A stretch of DNA of 64,000 nucleotides. Source: UBA2767 sp965228625. Its GTDB lineage: Bacteria; Pseudomonadota; Alphaproteobacteria; Rhizobiales; Methyloligellaceae. A program made the position numbers and the translations under genes. Below are positions 7,888-17,411 of the stretch, piece after piece (position 1 is the first letter of the stretch; every line of letters begins with the position of its first letter). The stretch is taken from the NCBI GenBank assembly GCA_965228625.1, contig OZ245829.1:4836001-4900000 (forward strand), in the 5' to 3' direction. Below the pieces are notes generated by a model that worked only from the letters and a program-made list of their open reading frames with translations, was not told the DNA's origin and ran no database searches.

Positions 7888-9726
7888 CTATCGGGCAGAC
7901 CGTTTCGGGTCGGCCGCATCCTCGATGTGCAGCTCGATTTTCTCCCGCCCTCCCCACTCGCTGCGCCGCAGGCGCCCGGCGACGTGGATCGGCATTCCGT
8001 CCGAATTCAGCAGGATTTCCCCGACCGGTGACGCGGCGGAATTGAAGGCGACGGCGTCCAGGCGACTGCCGTCGCTGGCGCCGAGCGTGCAGCGCACGTG
8101 CTTCTCGCCGACGATCTTGGCGAAGGTGCAGCGGTGCGCCGGGAACGCGAACCGTGGTTGCGGGTTTCCGGCGCCGAATGGGCCCGCCTTGTCCAGAAGT
8201 GCCATGAAATCCAGCGTCGCACTGGCTGCCATCAGGGCGCCGTCGATCTTGAGACTGTCCTGTTCCCTGGCCGTCGTTACCGATGCACGAAGAGTGTTCT
8301 CGAGAAACTCGAAAAAGCCGTCGGCCTTGTCTTTGGCAAGCGAGAATCCCGCGGCCATTTCGTGACCGCCGCCGCGCTCAAGATGTCCGGCCTCCACCGC
8401 CGCCCGGACGGCCGCGCCGATATCCACACCGGCGATCGATCGTGCCGAACCGGCGCCTGTCCCGCCGTGTTCCCATGCGACGGCGAGCGCCGGACGCCGG
8501 AAATTCTCGACGAGGTGCGAGGCGACCAGGCCAACCACGCCCTTGTGCCATCCGTCGCCATGCGCGAACGAGACCGACGCGTCGGGCGATGCCTCAAGGC
8601 GCGCGCCGGCCTGGCTCAGCGCCTCTTGCTCGAGCGCGTCCTGCATTGCGCGGCGTTCTGCATTCAGGCGATGGAGGGTGGCTGCGATCTCGAGTGCCTT
8701 CGGTTCGTCATCGGTCGACAACAACTGCATCGCAAGATCCGCGCGGCCGATGCGTCCTCCCGCATTGAGCCGGGGTCCAAGGACGAAGCCGAGATGATAG
8801 GTCGTGGGCGCCGCCGTCAGACCGACGGTATCGCAAAGCGCGCGAAGACCCGCATTGCGCCGCATCCGCAGGACCTCGAGGCCGCGGTTCACCAGGGCGC
8901 GGTTGAACCCGGTGAGCGGCACCACGTCGCATACGGTCGCCAGCGCCACCAGATCGAGCCACTGCATCAGATCAGCCGGGCTGATGCCGTCGCCATACCA
9001 GCTCGTTTCGCGCAACGTCCGGGCCGTCGCGACAAGAAACAGGAACGCGACGCCGCAAGCGGAAAGATGGCCCTGGCCCGAAACATCGTCCAACCGGTTC
9101 GGATTGACGATCGCCAGCGCATCGGGAAGCTGTTCGTCGGCCTGGTGATGGTCAATGACGATCACCTCCGCTCCAAGCTCGCGCGCCCGTGCGAGCGGTG
9201 CGTGGGCGACGGTGCCGCAATCGACCGTAATGATAAGCTGCGCGCCATCACCGACGAGCTCTTCGAACGCCGTGACGTTGGGTCCGTATCCCTCCAGCAT
9301 CCTGTCGGGAATATAGGGCCGGGCATCGTGACCGTGCGCGGCGAGAAACCGGCGGATCAGCGCAACGCTTGATCCGCCGTCGACATCATAGTCTCCGAAG
9401 ACCGCGATAGACTCCTTGTCACGGATCGCCCGGGCGAAGCGCTCCGCCGCCCGCTCCATATCGCGCAGACCCGACGGGTCCGGCATCAATGCCTTGAGGG
9501 TCGGATTGAGGAATTCATCCAGCCCCTCGGGGTCCGCGCCCCGTGCCGCGAGGACGCGGGCCACGATATCCGGGAGGCCGCCCCTCTGGGCGAGCGCCAT
9601 AGCGACGTTTTCCCGTTCCGGCACGAGACGGTCGACCCATCGCAGGCCACGGGCGGACCGCTCGACGCGAAGCAACGCGTCGGAACGCGTGGGCTCATTG
9701 ACGGCGTATGCGCCAAGGGCTGACAT
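7888..9726 (-). CDS. recJ: Single-stranded-DNA-specific exonuclease RecJ
   Basis: 5'-3' ssDNA exonuclease of recombination and mismatch repair, 612 residues. DHH-family motifs are visible: GDYDVDG at 111-117 and VIDHHQADEQ at about 190-199 with the DHH triad, then the DHHA1 part with GGHEMAAGFS. The frame is open further upstream, but ATG 9726 is preceded by GGAGGAGGT at good spacing and gives the expected N-terminus. It follows glpX by 55 bases in the hom-glpX-recJ run. Confidence 0.95.
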   Translation of the reverse strand: MSALGAYAVNEPTRSDALLRVERSARGLRWVDRLVPERENVAMALAQRGGLPDIVARVLAARGADPEGLDEFLNPTLKALMPDPSGLRDMERAAERFARAIRDKESIAVFGDYDVDGGSSVALIRRFLAAHGHDARPYIPDRMLEGYGPNVTAFEELVGDGAQLIITVDCGTVAHAPLARARELGAEVIVIDHHQADEQLPDALAIVNPNRLDDVSGQGHLSACGVAFLFLVATARTLRETSWYGDGISPADLMQWLDLVALATVCDVVPLTGFNRALVNRGLEVLRMRRNAGLRALCDTVGLTAAPTTYHLGFVLGPRLNAGGRIGRADLAMQLLSTDDEPKALEIAATLHRLNAERRAMQDALEQEALSQAGARLEASPDASVSFAHGDGWHKGVVGLVASHLVENFRRPALAVAWEHGGTGAGSARSIAGVDIGAAVRAAVEAGHLERGGGHEMAAGFSLAKDKADGFFEFLENTLRASVTTAREQDSLKIDGALMAASATLDFMALLDKAGPFGAGNPQPRFAFPAHRCTFAKIVGEKHVRCTLGASDGSRLDAVAFNSAASPVGEILLNSDGMPIHVAGRLRRSEWGGREKIELHIEDAADPKRSAR

Positions 9727-9781
9727 CGGGAAAAGACCTCCTCCCCCTGTCATAGGACGATTCGGGGGTCCACCCAGGTCC

Positions 9782-10765
9782 TTACGACGGCTTATTGGCG
9801 CCGTGCTCGGTCTTGATCCATCGAACCGTGTTGGTTTTCGCCCGCATGACAACGGTTTCGGTGGACATGCCGCCGGATTTGAACTGCACGCCGCGCAGCA
9901 TGGAGCCGTTTGTGACACCGGTGGCGGCGAAGAGAACGTCACCGGACGCCATTTCCTCCATCGTGTACTTGCGGTCGATATCCTCGATTCCGACCTCGGC
10001 GACGCGTTCGCGGTGATGGTCGTTCATCGCGTAAAGCCGCGCCTGCATCTGTCCGCCGATGCAGCGCAACGCCCCGGCGGCGAGCACGCCCTCGGGCGCA
10101 CCGCCGATGCCCATATAGATGTCGATACCGGTCTCCGCGGCGTTGGCCGTATGGATCACGCCGGCGATGTCGCCGTCGCCGATGAGACGGATTGCCGCGC
10201 CGGTTTCCCGGACCCCCTCGATCAGCTTGGCATGACGCGGGCGGTCCAGGATGCACGCCGTGATGTTGTCGACGGGCACGCCCTTGGCCTTCGCGAGCGC
10301 CGTCAGGTTGTCCTTTGGCGACGCGTCGAGGTCGACGAGCCCGGGCTCGTATCCGGGGCCGATTGCAATTTTGTCCATGTAAATGTCCGGCGCGTGCAAC
10401 AGGGAGCCCCTCTCGGCGAAAGCGACAACGGCAAGCGCGTTCGGTTCCGCTTTCGCGCAGATCGTCGTGCCTTCAAGCGGGTCCACGGCAATGTCGACCT
10501 CGGGCCCTTCGCCCAACCCCACTTCCTCTCCGATATAGAGCATTGGCGCTTCGTCGCGCTCACCCTCGCCGATCACAATCCGTCCCTTGATCGGCAGCTT
10601 GTTGAGCTCGCGGCGCATGGCGTCGACCGCGGTCTGGTCGGCCGCCATCTCATCGCCACGGCCACGCAGCTTGGCCGCCGCAACCGCTGCGGCCTCGGTG
10701 ACGCGCGCGATTTCGAGAGTGAGCATCCGGCTCAATTCGGATTTCGCGTCAGCCTTTTTCGCCAT
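9782..10765 (-). CDS. glpX: Fructose-1,6-bisphosphatase, class II
   Basis: 327 residues; dephosphorylates fructose 1,6-bisphosphate in gluconeogenesis (some members also act on sedoheptulose 1,7-bisphosphate). Metal and substrate motifs of the GlpX family are present: GEGERDEAPMLYIGE at 66-80 and VDPLEGT at 94-100, then YMGIGGAPEG. ATG 10765 follows GAGGGGGG. It lies between hom and recJ on the same strand, 50 bases after hom. Confidence 0.95.
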   Translation of the reverse strand: MAKKADAKSELSRMLTLEIARVTEAAAVAAAKLRGRGDEMAADQTAVDAMRRELNKLPIKGRIVIGEGERDEAPMLYIGEEVGLGEGPEVDIAVDPLEGTTICAKAEPNALAVVAFAERGSLLHAPDIYMDKIAIGPGYEPGLVDLDASPKDNLTALAKAKGVPVDNITACILDRPRHAKLIEGVRETGAAIRLIGDGDIAGVIHTANAAETGIDIYMGIGGAPEGVLAAGALRCIGGQMQARLYAMNDHHRERVAEVGIEDIDRKYTMEEMASGDVLFAATGVTNGSMLRGVQFKSGGMSTETVVMRAKTNTVRWIKTEHGANKPS

Positions 10766-10815
10766 ATTCGTGCCCCCCTCTGCGGCGCGGCACGGAGAAC
10801 CGTGCCGAACAGAAT

Positions 10816-12141
10816 TCACAACTTCTCTATTCTTATCATCTGCGGTTTTTCATTCACGTTGCCCTCCTTCTCGATCTTCTCGAGGGCGGTGCGAATGGCC
10901 GCTTCCGTTGTCTTATGCGTGATCATCACAACTGGCAACGGTGCGCCGTCATCCAGTTTTGCATCGATGCCCGGCAAGGCCGACGGCGGCCGGCGCTGGA
11001 CGATGCTTTCGAGGGAAATTCCCTCGTCCGCCATGCGCCCGGCGATGGCCGCGAAGGCGCCGGGCCGGTCAAAAACCGACAGGCGGATGTAGTAGCCGCC
11101 CTCGTGGGCACGCATGCGGGCCCGCTTGTAGGGCGTAAGGTCCGCCGTTCGCCGCGCGAAGGGCGGGAGCACGGTCCCCTTTGCGATGTCGAGCACATCG
11201 CTGAGCACCGCCGACGCGGTCGGATGCGCGCCGGCGCCGGGACCGATGAGCATGATGTCTCCGGAAAAATCGCCGTCGAAGGCCACGCAGTTGGTGGCGC
11301 CGTCGACTTCGGCTATGGCGGTGTTCTTCGGCACCATCGTCGGATGAACGCGCTGTTCGATGCCGCTGTCGGTCCTGAGCGCGACGCCGAGCAATTTGAT
11401 CCTGTATCCCAGTTCATCCGCGGCTTCGATGTCGGCAAGGGAGATCGACTCGATGCCCTCCACATAGATCGTGTCGAAGGATGTTTCGACCCCGAACGCC
11501 AGCGTCGTCAGCAATGAGAGCTTGTGCGCGGTATCAAATCCACCGACGTCGAAACTCGGATCGGCCTCGGCGTAGCCCGCATGCTGCGCGTCCTCGAGCA
11601 CGTCCGCGAAAGCGCGCGCCTCTTTCTGCATGCGCGTCAGGATGTAATTGCAGGTTCCGTTCAGGATGCCGTAGACGCGCGAAATGTCGTTGGCCAGCAG
11701 ACTCTCGCGGATCGTCTTGATTGCCGGAATACCGCCGGCGACCGCGGCTTCGAAATTGAGCGCCACGGAATTCTCGTCGGCCAGCCGCGCCAGTTCGACG
11801 CCGTGATTGGCCAGCAACGCCTTGTTCGCCGTCACCACGTGTTTGCCCGATTGCAGCGCCGCCTCCACGGCCGCCTTCGCTATGCCGGCCTCGCCGCCGA
11901 TCAGTTCGACGAACACGTCGACCGTGTCGGCCGCCGCCATTTCCACCGGGTCATCGAACCAGGTGTAGGGCGAGACATCAATGCTGCGGTTCTTCAGCCG
12001 GTCGCGCGCGGAAACAGCGGCGATTTCCACACCGCGCCCGGCGCGCGAGGCAAACGCGTTGCCGTGGGCACAGATCAGCTCAACGGCGCCGGTGCCGACA
12101 TTTCCGAGGCCGGCGATGCCAAGTTTCAGTGCGGTACTCAT
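10816..12141 (-). CDS. hom: Homoserine dehydrogenase
   Basis: 441 residues; reduces aspartate semialdehyde to homoserine, the branch step toward methionine and threonine. The N-terminal Rossmann motif is GIAGLGNVGTG (8-18); the catalytic segment contains GILNGTCNYILTRM and EADPSFDVGGFDTAHK. The C-terminal 90 residues are an ACT domain, usually the feedback-inhibition site. ATG 12141 is chosen over a TTG nine bases upstream. The start is nine bases after the aminotransferase stop, so the two genes are likely co-transcribed. Confidence 0.95.
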   Translation of the reverse strand: MSTALKLGIAGLGNVGTGAVELICAHGNAFASRAGRGVEIAAVSARDRLKNRSIDVSPYTWFDDPVEMAAADTVDVFVELIGGEAGIAKAAVEAALQSGKHVVTANKALLANHGVELARLADENSVALNFEAAVAGGIPAIKTIRESLLANDISRVYGILNGTCNYILTRMQKEARAFADVLEDAQHAGYAEADPSFDVGGFDTAHKLSLLTTLAFGVETSFDTIYVEGIESISLADIEAADELGYRIKLLGVALRTDSGIEQRVHPTMVPKNTAIAEVDGATNCVAFDGDFSGDIMLIGPGAGAHPTASAVLSDVLDIAKGTVLPPFARRTADLTPYKRARMRAHEGGYYIRLSVFDRPGAFAAIAGRMADEGISLESIVQRRPPSALPGIDAKLDDGAPLPVVMITHKTTEAAIRTALEKIEKEGNVNEKPQMIRIEKL

Positions 12142-12150
12142 ATGCTGCAA

Positions 12151-13380
12151 TCAGTTGGAGCGATTCCGTGACGACGCGATGGGGATGACGTTGTGCATGG
12201 AATCGACCGGTTCGGACAGGAATTTCTTGATGTTTCGCGCCGCCTGGCGGATGCGCTGTTCGTTCTCGACAAGTGCGATGCGCACGAAGCCCTCGCCGTA
12301 CTCCCCGAAGCCGATGCCCGGGGAAACGGCCACATGCGCTCTTTCAAGCAGCAGCTTTGAGAATTCAAGCGAACCGAGCGCTGCAAACTCTCGCGGCAGC
12401 GGCGCCCACGCGAACATGGTCGCGGCGGGCGACGGGATCGGCCAGCCGGCCCGCTCCAGAGTTTCCACGAGGCAGTCGCGCCGCGACTGGTAGATCGCAC
12501 GGATGTCGTCAACGCAGTCCTGGGGTCCGTTGAGGGCGGCGGTGGCGGCCACCTGGACCGGCGTAAACGCGCCGTAGTCGAGATAGGATTTGACCCGGGC
12601 GAGTGCCGCGATCAGACGCGCATTGCCGACGGCGAAACCGATGCGCCAGCCGGGCATGGCATAGGTCTTCGATAGCGAGCTGAACTCGACGGAAATATCC
12701 ATCGCGCCCGGCACCTGCAGCAGCGACGGCGGCGGATTGCCGTCGTAATAGATCTCGGCATAGGCAATGTCGCTCAAGAGGATCAGATCGTTGCGTTTTG
12801 CGTATGTCACGATCTCAGAATAGAAATCCAGATCAGCGACTTGCGCTGTCGGGTTCGCCGGGAAATTGAGCACGAGCGCAGTCGGCTTCGGAATCGAGTG
12901 GCGGACCGCCCGGTCGACATGGCTCAGGAATTCCTCGTCGGTGCTGACCGGCAGATGGCGGATGCTTCCGCCGGAAATAATGAATCCGAATTCGTGGATC
13001 GGATAAGTGGGGTTCGGAACGAGGATCTGGTCGCCCGGCGCGGTAATGGCCTGCGCCATGTTGGCGAAACCCTCTTTCGAGCCAAGCGTCGCGACCACCT
13101 CGGTATCGGGGTCGAGCTTCACGCCGAAACGCCGCTGATAATATGCCGCCTGTGCACGCCGCAGCCCGGGAATGCCGCGCGAGGCGGAATAGCGATTGGT
13201 GCGCGGATCGCCGACGGTTTCCACCAGCTTGTCGACGATGTGTTTCGGGGTCGGCATGTCGGGATTGCCCATTCCGAAATCGATGATGTCGTCGCCGCGC
13301 GCGCGTGCCTTTGCCTTGAGGCTGTTCACTTCCTCGAAGACGTAAGGCGGCAGCCGCTTTATCCTATGAAATTCCTGCAA
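12151..13380 (-). CDS. PLP-dependent aminotransferase (class I/II, alanine or LL-DAP type)
   Basis: 409 residues, fold-type I aminotransferase; the PLP lysine is K238 in FSSLSKTYAMPGWRIGF and the NFPANPTAQ segment supplies the conserved Asn. In alphaproteobacteria the gene upstream of hom is annotated variously as alanine, aspartate or LL-diaminopimelate aminotransferase; the sequence alone does not decide. The start is TTG 13380: it gives the family N-terminus (QEFHRIKRLPPYVFEEV) and no ATG or GTG exists upstream in frame. Operon head for hom-glpX-recJ. Confidence 0.88.
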   Translation of the reverse strand: MQEFHRIKRLPPYVFEEVNSLKAKARARGDDIIDFGMGNPDMPTPKHIVDKLVETVGDPRTNRYSASRGIPGLRRAQAAYYQRRFGVKLDPDTEVVATLGSKEGFANMAQAITAPGDQILVPNPTYPIHEFGFIISGGSIRHLPVSTDEEFLSHVDRAVRHSIPKPTALVLNFPANPTAQVADLDFYSEIVTYAKRNDLILLSDIAYAEIYYDGNPPPSLLQVPGAMDISVEFSSLSKTYAMPGWRIGFAVGNARLIAALARVKSYLDYGAFTPVQVAATAALNGPQDCVDDIRAIYQSRRDCLVETLERAGWPIPSPAATMFAWAPLPREFAALGSLEFSKLLLERAHVAVSPGIGFGEYGEGFVRIALVENEQRIRQAARNIKKFLSEPVDSMHNVIPIASSRNRSN

Positions 13381-13552
13381 AATTCGATCCCGCGCCTGGG
13401 GCGTGCGTGTGCTCGCGTTCCCGGTATATGACGTTGTTGCGAATAAAGACGGGAAATCCGCGTTTCATCAAGCAAAACGTTCGTCGGTCCACCGCGGAAC
13501 GGTGGCCACAATGGCGAGGAATGTCAGGGGTTTTGCGGGCGCAAGCCCGGAT

Positions 13553-13774
13553 TCACTGCGTCTTTTGTTCTTCCGCGCTTCCGGGGGCGCGGTGCTGCTC
13601 TTTCGCCGCGTTCAAATCCCGAATCACTTCCTTCTGCTCGTCACTGGTGAGCACCGGTGCCTTGAGCTCATTGGAGCTTCCGAGACCCGGATAGGACTCA
13701 ACGGCGCACCCTGCCGTTAACCCTGCCATTATCAGGGCACACAAAGTTATTGGAAGTCGGCCAAAAATTTGCAT
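13553..13774 (-). CDS. Small outer-membrane-type lipoprotein, unknown function
   Basis: 73 residues with an N-terminal signal ending in a clear lipobox (MAGLTAGCAVE), so it should be lipidated and membrane-anchored. The mature part is short, hydrophilic and rich in Glu, Lys and Gln. It lies 172 bases upstream of the aminotransferase on the same strand, and faces away from phaC. Start ATG 13774 has no strong ribosome site. No family recognised. Confidence 0.6.
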   Translation of the reverse strand: MQIFGRLPITLCALIMAGLTAGCAVESYPGLGSSNELKAPVLTSDEQKEVIRDLNAAKEQHRAPGSAEEQKTQ

Positions 13775-13909
13775 GGCTTCAGGATGGTTGCTTCACGGTC
13801 AAACACCGGTTAAACGCTCGCGATCCGTATATGTCACGCGCCGGACAGCAAGGCAGAGCTAAACCGCAAATCGCATCAGAATCAACCGACCAATGGTCGA
13901 AAGTGCAAA

Positions 13910-13938
13910 TTGCCGTCTGAGCTAACCATGCATATTCT
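13910..13938 (+). promoter_or_regulatory. Candidate sigma-70 promoter of phaC
   Basis: TTGCCG at 13910-13915 and TATTCT at 13933-13938 are separated by 17 bases and end 28 bases before the phaC ATG. Each box matches four of six consensus positions, so this is only a candidate. Confidence 0.35.
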
Positions 13939-13966
13939 TAAGATAGGGAAAACATAGGGCACGGGT

Positions 13967-15865
13967 ATGGCCAAAACCGGTTCGAACGACCACACATCTG
14001 ACGGAAATGGGAACGCGGACGAGTTCACTTTTCGCGATCCGCAGGCGCTGGCGCAGAATATTGCCCGGCTGATGGAGGAAAGCGGGCGTGTGCTGAGCAG
14101 CGTCGCGAACAGGTCGGCTTCTTCGGAGAGCGGCCCCTACAGCGCGGCCAGCGGCGCCAGCGAGGCGGCGAAGGTGCTGGGCCAGGTTGCGAAACAGTGG
14201 GTCAGCGACCCGGCGAAGCTCGTCAGCGCGCAGGGCAAACTGATGAGCAGCTATGCCGACCTCTGGGGACGGTCCGTGCGCCGGTTTCTCGGTGAGGATG
14301 TCGAGCCCGTCGTTTCCGCCGCACCGGGCGATGCCCGTTTCAAGGATGCGGACTGGAACGACCGGCAGTATTTCGACTTCTGGAAACAGGCCTATCTGCT
14401 GACCGCGAACTGGGTCGAGGACATGGTCGAGAATGTCGAGGGTCTGGATGAACAGACCAAGCGGCGTGCCGAGTTCTATGTCAACCAGATCGCCAGTGCG
14501 ATGTCGCCGTCAAACTTCGTCTTCACCAACCCGGAAGTGATGCGCGAGACGCTGGCGACCAACGGCGAGAACCTGGTCAACGGCATGGCGCAGCTCGCGG
14601 ATGATCTCAGCCGCTCGAAGGATCTGCTGCGCATCCGTCAGACCGATCACGAGGCGTTCGAGGTCGGCAAGAACCTCGCGATCACGCCCGGCAAGGTGAT
14701 CTTCCAGAATGACATCTTCCAGCTCATCCAGTATGCGCCGGCGACCGAGGAGGTCCACAAGGTGCCGCTGCTGGTCATTCCGCCGTGGATCAACAAGTTC
14801 TACATTCTCGATCTCGTGCCCCAGAAATCATTCATCTCATGGGCTGTTGCCCAGGGCTTCTCGGTCTTCATCGTCTCGTGGGTCAACCCGGACGAGGAGC
14901 TGTCGCACAAGACGTTCGAGGACTACATGATCGACGGCGTGCTCGAAGCCGTGAGCGCGGTGCAGAAGGCGACCGGCGAGTCCAAGGTCAATGCGCTCGG
15001 CTACTGCGTCGGCGGCACCCTGCTGGCGTCCACCCTCGCCTACATGGCGGCCAAGGATGACGACAGGATTGCCAGCGCGACGTTCCTGACGACACAGGTC
15101 GACTTCACGCGGGCGGGCGATTTGCTGGTGTTTATCGACGACGCCCAGCTAAAGTCGCTCGAGGAGATGATGACGGAGCGCGGCTACCTCGAAGGCGCGC
15201 GCATGGCGACGGTGTTCAACATGCTGCGGCCGCGTGACCTGATCTGGCCGTATGTGGTCAACAACTACCTGCTCGGCAAGAAGCCGTTTCCGTTCGACCT
15301 GCTGTACTGGAACTCGGATTCGACGCGTATGCCGGCGGCCAACCATGCCTTCTACCTGCGCGAGTTCTATCACAACAACACTCTGGCCAATGGCGAGATG
15401 AGCCTCGGTGGCGAGAAGCTCAAACTCGGCAAGGTCGCGATCCCGATCTACGAGCTCGCGACGCGTGAAGACCATATCGCGCCGGCGGAGTCGGTGTTCA
15501 ACGGCGCGAAAATGTTCTCCGGTCCTGTCCGGTTCGTGCTTGCCGGGTCCGGGCATATCGCCGGCGTCGTCAACCCGCCGGAGAAAAAGAAGTATCAGTA
15601 CTGGACGGGCAAGAAGCCGACTTCGAAGAAAGGCCAGGCGGAGAACCTGGAAACATGGATCGAGAACGCCAAGGAACATCCCGGGTCCTGGTGGCCGGAC
15701 TGGGCGGAGTGGCTTGCCGGTCACTCCGGCAAGATGATCGAGGCGCGCAAGCCGGGTGACGGCAAGCTCAAGCCGATCGAGGACGCCCCGGGTTCGTTCG
15801 TCAGGAGCCGTACCTCCGATATGCAGGACGAGGTGTTCCCGCGCGCAGAACTCGGCACGGGCTAG
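13967..15865 (+). CDS. phaC: Class I poly(3-hydroxyalkanoate) synthase
   Basis: 632 residues; polymerises (R)-3-hydroxyacyl-CoA, typically to PHB, on granule surfaces. The lipase-box-like motif GYCVGG carries the nucleophile C347; the catalytic partners fit D502 (TREDHIAP) and H530 (GSGHIAGVVNPP). Residue count and the N-terminal domain with DWNDRQYFDFWKQAYLL fit class I. A candidate promoter lies just upstream. It converges on argC, and the two stop codons overlap inside the same CTAG at 15862-15865. Confidence 0.96.
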   Translation: MAKTGSNDHTSDGNGNADEFTFRDPQALAQNIARLMEESGRVLSSVANRSASSESGPYSAASGASEAAKVLGQVAKQWVSDPAKLVSAQGKLMSSYADLWGRSVRRFLGEDVEPVVSAAPGDARFKDADWNDRQYFDFWKQAYLLTANWVEDMVENVEGLDEQTKRRAEFYVNQIASAMSPSNFVFTNPEVMRETLATNGENLVNGMAQLADDLSRSKDLLRIRQTDHEAFEVGKNLAITPGKVIFQNDIFQLIQYAPATEEVHKVPLLVIPPWINKFYILDLVPQKSFISWAVAQGFSVFIVSWVNPDEELSHKTFEDYMIDGVLEAVSAVQKATGESKVNALGYCVGGTLLASTLAYMAAKDDDRIASATFLTTQVDFTRAGDLLVFIDDAQLKSLEEMMTERGYLEGARMATVFNMLRPRDLIWPYVVNNYLLGKKPFPFDLLYWNSDSTRMPAANHAFYLREFYHNNTLANGEMSLGGEKLKLGKVAIPIYELATREDHIAPAESVFNGAKMFSGPVRFVLAGSGHIAGVVNPPEKKKYQYWTGKKPTSKKGQAENLETWIENAKEHPGSWWPDWAEWLAGHSGKMIEARKPGDGKLKPIEDAPGSFVRSRTSDMQDEVFPRAELGTG

Positions 15866-16809
15866 AGTCCTGCGCTCTCCTCGAGGCCCAGCATGATGTT
15901 GAGGTTCTGGACCGCCTGACCCGACGCGCCCTTGCCGAGATTGTCGAGCAGCGCCATGACCACGGCCTGGCCGGTTTCCTCGTTGCCGAAGACATGGAGC
16001 CGCAGCTCGTTGGTGCCGTTGAGGATTTCCGGTGTCAGGCGGATCATGTCCCGGGTTTCCTCCAGCGGAACGACGCTGACATAGCGTCTGCCGGCATAGT
16101 GCCCGGCCAGTGCGTCATGGACATCCGCCGGCTTGCTGGCGCCCGGAATGGACCAGAGCGCCAGCGGAACCTGAACGATCATGCCTTGCGCGAACCGTCC
16201 GACGCTGGGCACGAAGACCGGTGTGTGCTCAAGGCCGCCCCATTGCGTGATTTCCGGAATGTGCTTGTGCGACAGCGTGTGCCCATAGGTGAAGAACGGC
16301 GCATCGGTGTAGGTCTCCGACCCGCTTTCCTCGAACTCCGCGATCAGCGACTTGCCGCCGCCCGAATAGCCTGAAATGGCATTGATGGTGACCGGCCAGT
16401 CCGCCGGCAGGAGTCCCGCCGTTATCAGCGGGTGAACGACGGCAACCGATGAGATCGCATAGCAGCCCGGATTGGCGACGCGCTTTGCCGCGGCGATGGC
16501 GTCCGCGTGACCGGGTTCGTACTCCGGGAACCCGTAGACCCAGCCCGGCGCCGTGCGATGGGCGGTCGACGCGTCGACGACCCTTGTCTCCGGGTTGTCG
16601 ATCAGCGACACGGATTCCCGTGCCGCATCATCGGGCAGGCACAGGACGGCCAGGTCCGCTTCATTCAGCATCTCCTTGCGCCGGGCGGTGTCCTTGCGTT
16701 CGTCATCATTGAGATGCAGGAGCGTCAGATCGCTCCGTCCCTCAAGCCGGGATTTGATCTGCAGACCGGTCGTCCCGGCCCCGCCGTCTATGAACACTTT
16801 TGCGGTCAT
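15862..16809 (-). CDS. argC: N-acetyl-gamma-glutamyl-phosphate reductase, type 2
   Basis: 315 residues; NADPH-dependent reduction of N-acetylglutamyl phosphate in arginine synthesis. Nucleotide motif GGAGTTGLQI at 9-18; catalytic cysteine C116 in ANPGCYAIS. The length is that of the shorter type 2 ArgC. ATG 16809 follows AAGGGGAT. The rplM-rpsI terminator hairpin lies 35 bases upstream, leaving little room for a separate promoter, so transcription may depend on read-through or on a promoter overlapping the hairpin. Confidence 0.94.
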   Translation of the reverse strand: MTAKVFIDGGAGTTGLQIKSRLEGRSDLTLLHLNDDERKDTARRKEMLNEADLAVLCLPDDAARESVSLIDNPETRVVDASTAHRTAPGWVYGFPEYEPGHADAIAAAKRVANPGCYAISSVAVVHPLITAGLLPADWPVTINAISGYSGGGKSLIAEFEESGSETYTDAPFFTYGHTLSHKHIPEITQWGGLEHTPVFVPSVGRFAQGMIVQVPLALWSIPGASKPADVHDALAGHYAGRRYVSVVPLEETRDMIRLTPEILNGTNELRLHVFGNEETGQAVVMALLDNLGKGASGQAVQNLNIMLGLEESAGL

Positions 16810-16844
16810 GGTGATCCCCTTGATGACCTGCCGTTTCAAAACAA

Positions 16845-16874
16845 ATCGGGCGCCTCCCTCAAGAGACGCCCGAT
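16845..16874 (-). terminator. Rho-independent terminator of rplM-rpsI
   Basis: ATCGGGCGCCTC (16845-16856) pairs with GAGACGCCCGAT (16863-16874) with one mismatch across a six-base loop. On the minus strand it is followed by TTTGTTTTG, giving a usable terminator 29 bases after the rpsI stop. Confidence 0.7.
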
Positions 16875-16902
16875 CATACAATCGATCCGTTTTCCGGGAA
16901 GC

Positions 16903-17406
16903 TTACCGTTTCGAGAACTGGAAGCTGCGGCGCGCTTTCGCCTTGCCGTACTTCTTGCGCTCGACGACGCGCGCGTCGCGGGTGAGGAAACCACCCTTCT
17001 TCAACACGCCGCGCAATTCCGGCTCGTAGTGGGTCAGCGCCTTGGAAATGCCATGGCGCACGGCGCCGGCCTGTCCGGAAAGACCGCCGCCTCGGACCGT
17101 GACGTTGATATCGTACTGGTCGACACGGTCGGCCGCCGCAATGGGCTGCTTCAGGATCATCTGCAGGACGGGCCGGGCGAAATACTCGGCGTGCTCCTTG
17201 CCGTTGATCTCGATGCGACCCGCACCCGGCTTGAGCCAGACGCGAGCGACCGCGTCCTTGCGCTTGCCGGTCGCGTATGCGCGACCATGCTCGTCGAGTT
17301 TCTGCTCGTAGACGGGCGCCTCCACCGGGGCCGGACCATCCTCGCCGCTCCCCTGCCCGGTCAGCTCGCCGAGATCTTCAAGGGTCTTAACTTCTTCATC
17401 GGCCAT
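16903..17406 (-). CDS. rpsI: 30S ribosomal protein S9
   Basis: 167 residues. The conserved S9 core starts at about residue 42 (GRAYATGKRKDAVARVW) and ends with the basic tail KKYGKAKARRSFQFSKR that reaches the P-site tRNA. The first 40 residues are an acidic, Gly/Pro-rich extension, longer than in most bacteria. ATG 17406 is five bases after the rplM stop codon, the normal rplM-rpsI operon. Confidence 0.97.
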   Translation of the reverse strand: MADEEVKTLEDLGELTGQGSGEDGPAPVEAPVYEQKLDEHGRAYATGKRKDAVARVWLKPGAGRIEINGKEHAEYFARPVLQMILKQPIAAADRVDQYDINVTVRGGGLSGQAGAVRHGISKALTHYEPELRGVLKKGGFLTRDARVVERKKYGKAKARRSFQFSKR

Positions 17407-17411
17407 GTCGG

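Noticed and set aside
9416..11092. A 558-codon plus-strand open frame
   Set aside because: It runs antisense to recJ, glpX and hom, which have complete family motifs; its translation is Arg/Ser/Ala-rich without domains. GC-rich antisense frames of this kind are common here.
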